DNA from: Campylobacterota bacterium
Lineage (GTDB): Bacteria; Campylobacterota; Campylobacteria; Campylobacterales; Thiovulaceae
Direction: 5' to 3'
Assembly: GCA_030152305.1 (NCBI GenBank)
Contig: JASKOM010000008.1
Span: 1 to 64,000, forward strand
Length of the DNA: 64,000 bases
Positions 44,829 through 54,485 of the stretch are shown piece by piece. Every line of letters starts with the position of its first letter. The first letter of the stretch is position 1. The notes under the pieces were generated by a model, which was not told the DNA's origin, did no database searches, and was given only the letters and a program-made list of their open reading frames with translations. The position numbers were made by a program, and so were the translations under genes.

Positions 44829-46785
44829 AAGTGAATTTTTATTAGAGTCTTTTGAAAAATATTTGTCTGTTACAGCAGATGTCGAATATAAATTTGGTGA
44901 AAATTTAGAATTTCGTGAATGTTTTATTCAATATTTTATACATAAATTTGACCCGTTAATAATTAATCGAAATATTTTAATATTAAAAAATAGTTTCGAA
45001 AAAACAATAAACAATCATGCTGAAAATTTATTATTTAATTTTGTTATTTCGGCAGTTAGAACAAACTGTTTTTTACCTCATCGAAATGATGAATTGGCTA
45101 TTAAATTTGATGTTGCTAATTTTAAAAAATTAATCGGCGAACCACAACCAAATATCGAAACTTGGGTTTATTCGAAAGATTTTATCGGAACTCATTTGAG
45201 AATGGCAAAAGTTAGTCGTGGCGGTTTACGATGGAGCGAACGAATAGATTTTCGCGATGAGGTAAAAGCTTTAATGCTTGCGCAAGATGCCAAAAATTCG
45301 ATAATCGTTCCATCTGGTGGCAAAGGCGGTTTTTTAATTTTAGATGACAAAAAAAATATTTCGAAAGATAAATTTAAAAATATTTATTCGAGATATATAA
45401 ATAATTTGTTAGATCTTGTTGATAATTTAAAAAACGGTGAAATAATTGCTGTTGATGGAATTATTAAATATGACGGTGATGACAGTTATTTTGTTGTTGC
45501 AGCTGACAAAGGCACAGCAAGTATGAGCGATGTTGCAAACGAAATTGCAATTTCTCGCGGTTTTTGGCTCGGTGATGCTTTTGCAAGTGGTGGAAGTAAC
45601 GGATATTCTCATAAAGATTTAGGAATTACAGCAAAAGGCGCTCTTGTTTCGACATCGAAATTTTTTGAAAATATTAATAAAAATTTAGAAAAAGATGTTA
45701 TCGAACTTGTCGGAATTGGTTCGATGAATGGCGATGTTTTTGGCAACGGGCTTTTATGGAACGAAAATTTTAAATTAATCGGTGCGATTAGCAGTTCTGA
45801 AATATTTGTTGATCCGAATCCAATTGATTTGAAAAAAAGTTTTGCTGAACGAATGAGATTATTCAAAGCTGAAAATGGATCTTGGGGAGCTTATGACAAA
45901 AGTTTAATTTCGACAGGTGGCGGTGTTTATAATCGAAAAGATAAAAATATCGAAATCAGTCCTGAAATTGCTGATAAATTTAATATAACTGAAAAATATT
46001 TAACTGGTGAAGAATTAGGCAAATATTTATTAAAAGCAAAAGTTGATTTATTATTTAACGGCGGAGTCGGAACTTATGTCAAAGGCTCAAATGAAAATGA
46101 TGACGATATCGGAGATTTTGGCAATAAACATATTCGGGTTTCTGGTTCTGAATTAAGAGCTTTTGCAGTTTGCGAAGGTGGAAATTTAGGATTTTCACAA
46201 CTTGGCAGAATCGAATTTGCACAAAATGGTGGCAAAATTAATCTTGATTCGATTGATAATTCGGCTGGAGTTAATACGAGTGATCACGAAGTTAATATCA
46301 AAATTTTGCTTTCTCAAACTGGATTAAGTCATGATCAACAAATTGCTATTCTCAAACAAGCAACCGATGAGGTCGCCGAATCTGTTCTTGCTTATAATCG
46401 AAATAGTGCTGAAGGTTTGAATCATGATGAAATTCGTTTAAATAATGACAATTCGCAAATTTGGAAAGTTATCGAAAAATTAGAAAACGAATTGCCACAG
46501 TTTAAACGAGAGTTTTTCGCAATTCCAAAAGATAAAGATGAAAGTTTTGGTAAATTATATAGACCGCAATTAGCATATATATATAGCTATGCAAAATTAT
46601 TAATTAAAAATAAGAAAATTGCTGAAAAATTTGTTGATCAAGATTTTCTTTCTAGCTATTTTCCAAAATCGATTCGTGATAAATTTGAAAATGAAATTTT
46701 AAATCATCCATTAAAACTAGAAATATCAGCTACTTTATATGCAGATAAATTAATTAATTTAAACGGTGTCGAAGCTATTTTATAA
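44815..46785 (+). CDS. NAD-dependent glutamate dehydrogenase, short form of the large-GDH family
   Basis: A 656-residue protein that matches the catalytic core of large bacterial NAD-GDHs. It has AKVSRGGLRWSERIDFRDEV, SIIVPSGGKGGF, the FVDPNPID block and LFNGGVGTYVK. The large family is normally about 1,000-1,600 residues, with long N-terminal regulatory ACT-like regions that are almost absent here. No frameshift is visible, so it seems a genuine short form. The start is TTG at 44815 with AGGAG inside the end of dxs. It ends before a strong hairpin. It would feed 2-oxoglutarate to the kor complex. Confidence 0.85.
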   Translation: MKEFKSEFLLESFEKYLSVTADVEYKFGENLEFRECFIQYFIHKFDPLIINRNILILKNSFEKTINNHAENLLFNFVISAVRTNCFLPHRNDELAIKFDVANFKKLIGEPQPNIETWVYSKDFIGTHLRMAKVSRGGLRWSERIDFRDEVKALMLAQDAKNSIIVPSGGKGGFLILDDKKNISKDKFKNIYSRYINNLLDLVDNLKNGEIIAVDGIIKYDGDDSYFVVAADKGTASMSDVANEIAISRGFWLGDAFASGGSNGYSHKDLGITAKGALVSTSKFFENINKNLEKDVIELVGIGSMNGDVFGNGLLWNENFKLIGAISSSEIFVDPNPIDLKKSFAERMRLFKAENGSWGAYDKSLISTGGGVYNRKDKNIEISPEIADKFNITEKYLTGEELGKYLLKAKVDLLFNGGVGTYVKGSNENDDDIGDFGNKHIRVSGSELRAFAVCEGGNLGFSQLGRIEFAQNGGKINLDSIDNSAGVNTSDHEVNIKILLSQTGLSHDQQIAILKQATDEVAESVLAYNRNSAEGLNHDEIRLNNDNSQIWKVIEKLENELPQFKREFFAIPKDKDESFGKLYRPQLAYIYSYAKLLIKNKKIAEKFVDQDFLSSYFPKSIRDKFENEILNHPLKLEISATLYADKLINLNGVEAIL

Positions 46786-46791
46786 GAAGAT

Positions 46792-46834
46792 AAAACCATC
46801 ACTGTATTTATTTAATTAAAAAAGTGATGGTTTT
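46792..46834. terminator. Bidirectional hairpin terminator
   Basis: AAAACCATCACT pairs with AGTGATGGTTTT (12 bp) around a 19-nt loop and is followed by T. It lies between the convergent glutamate dehydrogenase and ybeY genes. Confidence 0.8.
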
Positions 46835-46838
46835 TCAC

Positions 46839-47282
46839 TTAAATTTCGTCGCTTTCTTCTGTTCTAACAATTAAACTATGTGGAAGTTCAAATTTGTTAA
46901 TTAAATCTCTTTCAAGAGATCTCATTTCACCGTTGTCTGTTTCATGATCATAGCCCAACAAATGAAGCAAACCGTGAATAAATAAAAGAGCCATTTCGTC
47001 TCTTTTTCTGTGATTATATTTTTTTGCTCCAGCGATAACAAAATCAGCTGATATAATAATTGTTCCTATCGTGTCATTTAATCCAATTTCATCAATTAAT
47101 GGAAATGATAAAACATCGGTAGCCTCATCAATTCCTCGATATTGCCTATTTAGATCTTTTATATATTCGTTATTACAAACGATTAATTCAAGCCCTTTTT
47201 TTGTCATCGAGTCTTGAATTAATCGCAATTTTCGTTTATGAACTTTTAACTCTGTTTGATTATCTAATATTAACATTGACAT
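46839..47282 (-). CDS. ybeY: Endoribonuclease YbeY
   Basis: Metal-dependent RNase that takes part in rRNA maturation and ribosome quality control. The 147-residue protein has DEATDVLSFPLID and the zinc-binding motif HGLLHLLGYDHETD (three His). Length is normal. It starts 9 nt after the nuclease-like gene upstream, on the same strand. Confidence 0.94.
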   Translation of the reverse strand: MSMLILDNQTELKVHKRKLRLIQDSMTKKGLELIVCNNEYIKDLNRQYRGIDEATDVLSFPLIDEIGLNDTIGTIIISADFVIAGAKKYNHRKRDEMALLFIHGLLHLLGYDHETDNGEMRSLERDLINKFELPHSLIVRTEESDEI

Positions 47283-47291
47283 TTTTTTTCC

Positions 47292-48602
47292 TTACTCAAA
47301 GTTTTCATGAATAAATTTCAATAAAGCTTCTATATTTTTTAGTTTTGTGTAATTATTTACACCTACATTATAAAAATATCCATCAGAAATATTTTCATAT
47401 TTTCCTGTTTTTCCTGCTTGTTCTTCAATAAATGAAAAATTACGGATTACTTTATTATGCAAAGCTGGATATAATTTAATTTCTTTCATAATATACCGCA
47501 ACATTTTAATAAATAACGACGGAAATCCGCTATCCGTAATAATATGATATTCATTGTTGAGAAAAATTTTGGCACGATTCCTCTCAATCAATTCAAAGAA
47601 TTCTATTTTATCTTTTCCTGCTGGAACTTTTATGACCTCATCATAATTTGAGTTAATATTATTTTGCTGAACATTATTATTAGAATTAGACAAAACAGTA
47701 TTTTTAATTTCTGAATGATCTTTTTCAGATTGAATTTGCGGTTGCGATACAGATTCTTGTTGTTGCATTTGAGTTTTTATATTTTGAGGCAACTGTTTTT
47801 GATTTTGTGCCTGTTGTTGAATAGCTATTGAAAGTTCAGACTGACTATTATTTTTTATTTTAGTATCAGATTGATTAAGCTCTTTGTCTTGTTCTGAAGT
47901 ATCAACAATTTTATTTTCCGATGATGACGATGACAAAGAATTTGTTAAAAAATACATTTCATCAGAATGTGAATTAAAAGAAGGTTTTTTAAATGAAGCA
48001 TTTTTGTCATCAGATAAATTTAAATTTGCTTTTTGTGCTATTAATAAATCATCATTTTCAAAATTCTTAATTTCAAGAACTTTTTCACATATTTTATCAC
48101 CAAAATCCAAACCAGTTTTTACATAATTAATATATCGATTAACATCTTTTAATTTATATTGTGGATCAAATGAAAAAAATAATCTTAATATATTTAAATC
48201 ACATTCACTCATATCAAATATATTAAAAGCATATATTCTTTTGGCATCTAATCCATCTTGTTTATTATCTGCAATCCAATAATCTATACCGTTTGTTAAT
48301 ATTCCAAAATTAGCATTTTCATCGCTATTTAAATAAAGTGTTAATTGTTCAAAATCTTTCATAATTAATTTATGAGATAATCTTTTAGCTTCAAGAAGAA
48401 ATTTTGAATTATCATCAAAAACAAAAGTAGCATCAACTCGTTTTTTAGTTGATGTCATATCTTCATATATAACTCTGTTTTCATTAAAAACATCCCAGCC
48501 AAGAAACTTAAAAACAGGTAATATAACTGATATTAATGTCTGGTTTTCACTAATATCTCTTTTTATTTTACTAATTTTCTGAATAATAGGTATGATTTTC
48601 AC
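47292..48602 (-). CDS. Protein with HsdR-N-like nuclease domain and Q/N/S-rich linker
   Basis: A 436-residue protein. Residues about 1-150 match the N-terminal nuclease fold of type I restriction R subunits, with a PD-(D/E)xK signature in RVDATFVFDDNSKFLLEAKRL. A low-complexity region rich in Gln, Asn and Ser follows (about 215-320), then a conserved-looking C-terminal domain of about 110 residues. No helicase motor, methylase or specificity subunit is present here. The start is GTG at 48602. It may be a stand-alone defence or DNA-repair nuclease; the role is inferred. Confidence 0.72.
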   Translation of the reverse strand: MKIIPIIQKISKIKRDISENQTLISVILPVFKFLGWDVFNENRVIYEDMTSTKKRVDATFVFDDNSKFLLEAKRLSHKLIMKDFEQLTLYLNSDENANFGILTNGIDYWIADNKQDGLDAKRIYAFNIFDMSECDLNILRLFFSFDPQYKLKDVNRYINYVKTGLDFGDKICEKVLEIKNFENDDLLIAQKANLNLSDDKNASFKKPSFNSHSDEMYFLTNSLSSSSSENKIVDTSEQDKELNQSDTKIKNNSQSELSIAIQQQAQNQKQLPQNIKTQMQQQESVSQPQIQSEKDHSEIKNTVLSNSNNNVQQNNINSNYDEVIKVPAGKDKIEFFELIERNRAKIFLNNEYHIITDSGFPSLFIKMLRYIMKEIKLYPALHNKVIRNFSFIEEQAGKTGKYENISDGYFYNVGVNNYTKLKNIEALLKFIHENFE

Positions 48603-48653
48603 ATTACCACCTTGTGTAATAATCTATTTTTGATTTCGCTATTATAGACAATT

Positions 48654-51059
48654 TCAAACTTTTGCTTTTTTATCGGAGTCTTTTATGTCATGAACTAGTT
48701 CGTGATTAGGCATTCCTAAGTAATAACCTTGAAACATATCTACACCGATATCTTTACATTTTTTAAATACTTCTTCAGAATCAACGAATTCAGCAATAAC
48801 AATAAAATTTGATAATTTTGAAAATTGAACTATAGTTTGTGCAACAAGTAAACTATTTTCATCTACAGCTATTTTTTTTATAATTGATCCATCTATTTTT
48901 AAATAATCTGGTCTAATTTGAAGAAGATATGAAAAATTAGAATAACCACTACCGAAATCATCGATTGCTATTTTTGAACCATATTTTTTTACTTTTTTGA
49001 TAAATTCTAAAACTGGTTCAAACTGTTCTATTTGTTCGCTTTCTAAAATTTCAAAAGTAACATTTTCTGGTTTTGTAAATTTTGAAAGTTTATCTTCGAT
49101 ATATTTAGCAATTTCTGTATTTAAAATATCATCAGCTGATAAATTAATAGAAAACGACATGTCTATATTATTAAAAGTTTTAAAACTAAGATCAATAACA
49201 ATTTTAGTTATATCAAAATAATATTTCGTTTTTTTTGCATATTGCAAGAAAAAATATGGAGGTAAAAATCGATCGCCATCTTTTAATCTAATTAATCCTT
49301 CGTATTTAATTATTTCTCGATTTGTATTAAATATCGGTTGATAAAATAAAGTAAAACTTCCATTTTTCAGACCTTCTCGTATTTTTTTTGAAAGAGCTAT
49401 ATTATGCTTATGTTGCTCTTGAGACACAAATGATTTGTCATAAATAGCAAATCTAATTTTTTGTTGTTTTGCTTGATGTAAAGCAATATCACTATTTTCT
49501 ATTGAAATATTTTGACCACATGAAATACCAAATGTAAAATCTAAAAATAACTGAAGTTCATCATCATTTTTTTCAAATTTAATATTTGACAACGATTCTG
49601 TTAGAACATTTAATATTGGATTGCATTTATTTCTTTGTGAATATATTGCATACTCGTCTGAACCGACTCTATACACTGTTAAATTCAAGCCATTTTTTTC
49701 ACCAATCGTTATTAACATTTCTGCTGTCGAAATAAGAACATAATTTCCTATATCTGCACCATAAACATCATTAATCGTTGAAAAACCGTCTATATCAATA
49801 AATATTAATGTTCCATAATCTTTATCATATATGTCTCGCTCTAATGCTCTTCGATTATTTAAACCTGTTAAATTATCAATAAATATCGATTCTTTTATTT
49901 CTTGAGTTTGTTGATTGATGAGGTCTTGCATATTTTCATAAAATTTTTTTAAAGCTAAACCCATTTGAAGAATATTATAAGACAGCTGATCAATTTCATC
50001 TTTTTCTAGATAATTATTATTAACGATTTCAAAATGTTTCAATGTTTTAAAATTTTTATTTTTTAAATCTTCAGCAAGTTTAGAAATAGTTTTAAGTTTT
50101 GATAAGCTAAATATTATTTTTTTAAATAATATAAAATGAACAGTTAAAATTATAAAAAAGACAATAACCAATTTAAAAAACAGTTCATAAAAAAAAGATT
50201 GATATTTTGTTGAAATATCTTCTAAAATAATGAACCTAAATATATTTTGATCGTTATAATCTACTAAAAAATATGAATATATAACATGTTTTTTAGAATT
50301 TAAATTGATAATTTTCCAAGATTGATCTTCTTGAATGTTGCTTATATCTTGCAATTGATTAATTGTTAATTTGATAGTCGAAGAAGAAGCGATTTTGTTA
50401 TCAAATACAGTTGCTTGTGATATAAAATCTTGAAAATATGTTGGACTTAAACTATTTGTAACATTTATGTCATTGAAAAACAACGAATCAAGATTTGTTA
50501 AGTTTTTAAACATTTGAGGAATAGCATTACTTTTTATACCAACAGATAAAGCTCCTAGTAATAAGCCGTTGTTATCAATAATTGGTTTTACACTTCTGAT
50601 TCCGCCAAAACTTCTACACACCATAAAATGATTACTAGCTTTATGTTGTTCTAACACATGTTTAACATCAACACGAATAGCAGAAACATCTTCACGAGAA
50701 GCTAATAAATTAGACATATTAGCGAACGATTTTAAATCAGCAGTAAAAAAATGAACTTCAGTTAAGAAATCTTTTGATTTCATAGTATCCATAAACTCTT
50801 GATAATACTCTTTTATTAAATTTGGATTATCCAAACGATAAGCATCGATGACAATATTATTATTTGCAATAGATGTTGCAATGCTGTTCATTTTTATTTT
50901 TTCATTTTCAATAATCGTATAAAAAAAATTTCCATATTTATTATAAAAGTTATTTGTTTCAGTGTTGAGATGTGATTCAAATGATATGAATTCAATTATT
51001 GCTAATGAAATTAGTATAATTAAATTTATACCTATAAATATTTTGTGTTTAGACTCCAT
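48654..51059 (-). CDS. Membrane sensor with degenerate GGDEF and EAL domains
   Basis: The 801-residue protein has an N-terminal membrane segment, a periplasmic Cache-like sensor (about 30-275), a second membrane segment (about 285-310), a linker, a GGDEF domain with the active site changed to GSDEY, and an EAL domain with EGL in place of EAL. In the EAL part the metal-binding and catalytic positions NLSADD, DDFGSGYS, DYLKIDG and AEFV are largely kept, so phosphodiesterase activity is possible, while cyclase activity is unlikely. It breaks down or senses c-di-GMP. It lies downstream of the response regulator, separated by a hairpin. Confidence 0.88.
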   Translation of the reverse strand: MESKHKIFIGINLIILISLAIIEFISFESHLNTETNNFYNKYGNFFYTIIENEKIKMNSIATSIANNNIVIDAYRLDNPNLIKEYYQEFMDTMKSKDFLTEVHFFTADLKSFANMSNLLASREDVSAIRVDVKHVLEQHKASNHFMVCRSFGGIRSVKPIIDNNGLLLGALSVGIKSNAIPQMFKNLTNLDSLFFNDINVTNSLSPTYFQDFISQATVFDNKIASSSTIKLTINQLQDISNIQEDQSWKIINLNSKKHVIYSYFLVDYNDQNIFRFIILEDISTKYQSFFYELFFKLVIVFFIILTVHFILFKKIIFSLSKLKTISKLAEDLKNKNFKTLKHFEIVNNNYLEKDEIDQLSYNILQMGLALKKFYENMQDLINQQTQEIKESIFIDNLTGLNNRRALERDIYDKDYGTLIFIDIDGFSTINDVYGADIGNYVLISTAEMLITIGEKNGLNLTVYRVGSDEYAIYSQRNKCNPILNVLTESLSNIKFEKNDDELQLFLDFTFGISCGQNISIENSDIALHQAKQQKIRFAIYDKSFVSQEQHKHNIALSKKIREGLKNGSFTLFYQPIFNTNREIIKYEGLIRLKDGDRFLPPYFFLQYAKKTKYYFDITKIVIDLSFKTFNNIDMSFSINLSADDILNTEIAKYIEDKLSKFTKPENVTFEILESEQIEQFEPVLEFIKKVKKYGSKIAIDDFGSGYSNFSYLLQIRPDYLKIDGSIIKKIAVDENSLLVAQTIVQFSKLSNFIVIAEFVDSEEVFKKCKDIGVDMFQGYYLGMPNHELVHDIKDSDKKAKV

Positions 51060-51119
51060 ATTTGTTCCGATCTGTGTTTAACAATTATTACATGACATTT
51101 ATTTATTATTAAATTTAAA

Positions 51120-51137
51120 CTTGGGAGAGTTCCCAAG
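51120..51137. terminator. Hairpin between response regulator and GGDEF/EAL gene
   Basis: CTTGGGA pairs with TCCCAAG around GAGT (7 bp). On the minus strand it follows the response regulator stop by 63 nt and is followed by TTTAAATTT. It probably ends or attenuates that transcript before the GGDEF/EAL gene. Confidence 0.55.
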
Positions 51138-51200
51138 ATTTCAAGCAATTTATTTAAAATAAATAACATGTCTATGATTTATCGAATAATTTTATGTAAA

Positions 51201-51899
51201 TTATTTTATTTTATAACCGATTCCGCGGATTGCTTCGATATAATTTTTTGAACCATCAGGATCTATTTTATCTTTTAATCGTTTAATTGCGATATTTACA
51301 ACTTTGTCATTACATCTATCATCAAAAATAGAACAATTCCAAACAACTTCAAGAAGATAATCTCTTTCGATAACATTACCTCTACTTTCAAGAAATGTTT
51401 GCAGAAGTTTAAATTCTAACTTTGTTAAAATAATTTGTTTATTATCTACAAAGACTTCAAAAGTATCAATATTTAATTGAATATCTCGAAAAGATAAAAT
51501 CGTATTATAACTTTCGCCGTATGAACGACGAATTAGAGCTTCAACTCTAAGCAATAATTCGTCTTTATCAAAAGGCTTTGTTATATAATCGTCTGCACCT
51601 TTTTGAAAACCTTCAAGTTTTTCAGTTTTTGAGTTTTTAGCAGTTAAAAAAATCACTGGTGTTCTGTCTCCATCAGATCTAATTTTTGCAATTAAATCTG
51701 TGCCTTCAATACATGGTAGATTTCGATCTATAATATAAAGAGAAAAATTTTCACTTGAAATACTTTGTTCAAACTTTTTTGAGTTATTAATAATAACAGT
51801 TTGATATCCATCTTTTGTTAAAATCAATTCGAGAAGTTCTAAAAGATCTATATCATCATCCAAGATTAAAATCTTACTTCTTCGCCTTATCTTTTGCAT
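51201..51899 (-). CDS. OmpR-family response regulator
   Basis: A 232-residue two-domain regulator. The receiver (about 1-120) has the acidic pocket ILDDD, the phosphoryl-acceptor Asp in [15 protein letters not shown] and the conserved Lys in ITKPFD. The C-terminal winged helix (about 130-230) includes [16 protein letters not shown] and the recognition region [14 protein letters not shown]. No histidine kinase is adjacent. Its start overlaps the end of the chemoreceptor gene by 26 nt, so they are translationally linked. Confidence 0.93.
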   Translation of the reverse strand: MQKIRRRSKILILDDDIDLLELLELILTKDGYQTVIINNSKKFEQSISSENFSLYIIDRNLPCIEGTDLIAKIRSDGDRTPVIFLTAKNSKTEKLEGFQKGADDYITKPFDKDELLLRVEALIRRSYGESYNTILSFRDIQLNIDTFEVFVDNKQIILTKLEFKLLQTFLESRGNVIERDYLLEVVWNCSIFDDRCNDKVVNIAIKRLKDKIDPDGSKNYIEAIRGIGYKIK

Positions 51900-53064
51900 C
51901 AGTTTGTTTTGTTGTTTTATTATTGTTATTGTTACCTTGTTGAATTATAGAATTTTTAGGCTCTCCTGCTTTTAGTTCATTGATTTTTTCTTCAAGCATA
52001 ATGTCAAGAATTTCAAATACTCCATTACTACCTCGTTCCATTTTTCTTAACAGGTCCATGATATTTTCAAAGTTAAGCGGTTGTTTTACAACTTCTCTAA
52101 ATATATCTTTTGTTGTGTCATGAACGATCGAATGCGGAATTACTAAATCGCTATATTTAGATGTATGCGAGAATTGTTCTTTTCCTTCACCTTTTTCATA
52201 CCAACGACCAAGACGACATGAATGATGATCAACGAATTTAAACATCTCTTTTTTATTAGCCACTGAATCATAAGTATTAAATTTCCAAATAACATGGTCA
52301 GTTTTTGCAAGAGTAAGAAAGATTCGGTCAGTTGAGTATTCGAAATTAATAAACGAATGTTTAACATCTTGAATATTTGATCGAAGATCAACATCGAAAC
52401 CAGAAAATTTATCATGAAATCTATGAAGTTCAGAAACAAGTTCAGCTGATTTCATATTAACAGCTGAAACATCTTGTTTCATAGAAGTTAAAGCGATGTT
52501 TATATCACCAATAGCTTTGTGAGTTCGGTCAGCGAGTTTTCGAACCTCATCAGCAACAACGGCAAAACCTCGACCGTGTTCGCCAGCTCGTGCTGCTTCG
52601 ATAGCTGCATTCAAAGCTAATAAATTTGTCTGTTCAGAAATATCTTTAATAAGAGAAAGAATTGAATTAATATCTTCTGTTCGTTCTGAAAGCATTGAAG
52701 ATGCACTTTCGACTTCACTTGACATAGATTCAAGACCTCCAAGATCTTTACTAATATCAGAAAACTCACCAGCCAAATGTTGAACATGATCAAGCATTGA
52801 TCTTGAATCACCAAGATTTTTTTTACCAGATGAAACAGCATCAACAAGGTCGCTTTGAATGTCCATTAAGCTACCTTTGACATATTCATTTTGAAATCTA
52901 AGAATATGATAAAAACCTTCACTTTCATCGTTATATCGAAGTCGTTTTATTTCATCTTCAAGACTTGTGATTTTTAATCGTAAGTCTTCTTCTGTTGTTC
53001 GTAAAGCATTATTTTCTCGTTCTAATTGTTTAATATAGAACTTATCTTGACTATTAAATAACAT
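51874..53064 (-). CDS. Cytosolic chemoreceptor with C-terminal CZB zinc domain (TlpD-like)
   Basis: A 396-residue soluble methyl-accepting protein with no membrane segment. It has an N-terminal coiled coil (about 10-50), the signalling hairpin tip [19 protein letters not shown]...[17 protein letters not shown] (about 140-180), and a CZB domain (about 255-345) with [15 protein letters not shown] and HSIVHD, giving the His3-Cys zinc site. In Helicobacter, TlpD of this design senses oxidative stress or energy state. A basic, Asn-rich tail follows. It overlaps the response regulator gene by 26 nt. Confidence 0.92.
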   Translation of the reverse strand: MLFNSQDKFYIKQLERENNALRTTEEDLRLKITSLEDEIKRLRYNDESEGFYHILRFQNEYVKGSLMDIQSDLVDAVSSGKKNLGDSRSMLDHVQHLAGEFSDISKDLGGLESMSSEVESASSMLSERTEDINSILSLIKDISEQTNLLALNAAIEAARAGEHGRGFAVVADEVRKLADRTHKAIGDINIALTSMKQDVSAVNMKSAELVSELHRFHDKFSGFDVDLRSNIQDVKHSFINFEYSTDRIFLTLAKTDHVIWKFNTYDSVANKKEMFKFVDHHSCRLGRWYEKGEGKEQFSHTSKYSDLVIPHSIVHDTTKDIFREVVKQPLNFENIMDLLRKMERGSNGVFEILDIMLEEKINELKAGEPKNSIIQQGNNNNNKTTKQTDAKDKAKK

Positions 53065-53110
53065 TCCTATCCTTTTATATTTATTATGGTTATTATATTT
53101 TTAATGAATT

Positions 53111-53127
53111 CTTGATCGCGAATCAAG
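53111..53127. promoter_or_regulatory. Inverted repeat upstream of chemoreceptor gene
   Basis: CTTGAT-CGCGA-ATCAAG: 6-bp arms with a 5-nt spacer, 47 nt before the chemoreceptor start and 193 nt before folC. It may be an operator. The spacing does not match the HspR HAIR repeat. Confidence 0.35.
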
Positions 53128-53320
53128 AGTAATCAAGTTAAAAGTGTTATTGACTAATTATTTTTTTTTATTATAACAACAGTTCAACTTTCTCAATTAT
53201 ACAAAAAAGCACTTTAAACTTGTTCTATTTTTTTTTTAAAAGAAAATTTCAATCGATATAATTCTGTGAAACAAAAAATTATAAATAGTTAATTGATTTA
53301 ATATAAAAAAAGGATTAGTT

Positions 53321-54448
53321 TTGACAGAGTTTGAAAAGTTCATAATAAATAAGCCAATGAGTTATGCCGAGATAGATATTTCAAGAATAAATATTGCATT
53401 TGAAAAAATAAAAGGAAAATTTAATTTACCTAGAATTATTCATGTAATTGGAACAAATGGCAAAGGTTCAACAGGTAGATATATAGCTGAAATGCTAAAA
53501 GCAAATGGTAATTTCGTAGCACATTATAGTTCGCCACATATATTAAATATTAATGAACGATTTTGGATTAACGGATTTCTCGTTAAAAATAAAGAATTAG
53601 ATAATGCACATAAAATTTTACAATCGTATTTAACAGAAGATGAATCAAACGGTTTAACATATTTTGAATACACAACTTTAATGACATTGCCATTGTTTGA
53701 AAATTGCCATTGGATCGTTATGGAAGCAGGTCTTGGTGGAGAATTTGATGCTACAAATGTTTTTGAAAAAACGATGTCAATCGTAACAACAATTGGATTT
53801 GATCATCAAAAATTTTTAGGTGAAACGATTAACGAAATTGCTTCAACAAAATTAAGAAGTATTGGTAAAATCGTTGTTATTGCTCGTCAGCAATTTAATG
53901 AAGTTTATAATATTGCTGATAAAATCGCTTCCGAACGAAATAGCATAGTTTATAAAGTCTCAAAACAAAAAGATAGTTTTTTAGCTGATAATTTTGCAAC
54001 TGCTAAATTAGCAATTAAATTATTAGGAATGTTTCATACAAAGTTTCATAATAGTATGTTTAATCCGCCTCAAGGTCGATTAGAACAAATAGCTAAAAAT
54101 ATTATTATCGATGTTGGTCATAATCTTTTGGCTGTCGATCGAGTTTTAAATGATGTTCCTTTTCACAAATTTCATTTAGTTTATAACTCGCTTTCTGATA
54201 AACCATATAAAGAAATATTAGAAAAATTCAAAGAACGAGTTCAAATTGTTGAAATCATCGAAATAGATGATGAACGAGCTGTTTCAATGGCAAAACTTAA
54301 TAAATCTCTTGAAGAATTAAATATTCCGTATAAAATTTTTTCAAAAATAAAAGAATCAAATAATTATTTAGTTTTTGGTTCTTTTAGAACAGTTGAAAAA
54401 TTTATAGAATATTTTAAATCTCAAATATCAGATAATCAATTATCTTAA
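53321..54448 (+). CDS. folC: Folylpolyglutamate synthase
   Basis: Adds glutamate to folate (and probably to dihydropteroate). The 375-residue Mur-ligase-type enzyme has HVIGTNGKGSTGRYIAEML, HYSSPHILNINERF, FEYTTLMTL and GLGGEFDATNVF, all in the FolC order. The start is TTG at 53321 with AAAGGA upstream. The C-terminal domain is a little shorter than in E. coli. It is followed by the FecR-type gene after 37 nt. Confidence 0.93.
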   Translation: MTEFEKFIINKPMSYAEIDISRINIAFEKIKGKFNLPRIIHVIGTNGKGSTGRYIAEMLKANGNFVAHYSSPHILNINERFWINGFLVKNKELDNAHKILQSYLTEDESNGLTYFEYTTLMTLPLFENCHWIVMEAGLGGEFDATNVFEKTMSIVTTIGFDHQKFLGETINEIASTKLRSIGKIVVIARQQFNEVYNIADKIASERNSIVYKVSKQKDSFLADNFATAKLAIKLLGMFHTKFHNSMFNPPQGRLEQIAKNIIIDVGHNLLAVDRVLNDVPFHKFHLVYNSLSDKPYKEILEKFKERVQIVEIIEIDDERAVSMAKLNKSLEELNIPYKIFSKIKESNNYLVFGSFRTVEKFIEYFKSQISDNQLS

Positions 54449-54485
54449 TATAAAGCAATTAATCAAATAAATAAAAAGGAGTTTC

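Noticed and set aside
47123..47130. GCCTCATC in ybeY as a further octamer copy
   Set aside because: It differs in one base from ACCTCATC; only exact copies were counted. ACCTCATT at 63261 was left out for the same reason.
51120..51137. Third possible copy of the three-stem RNA element (shares TTGGGAGA and TTCCC)
   Set aside because: It lacks stem P1 and the CGAG/CTCG stem and sits after a response regulator stop, so a plain terminator explains it better.
53111..53127. HspR HAIR element
   Set aside because: The arms begin CTTGA and end TCAAG, but the spacing and the inner bases do not match the HAIR consensus.
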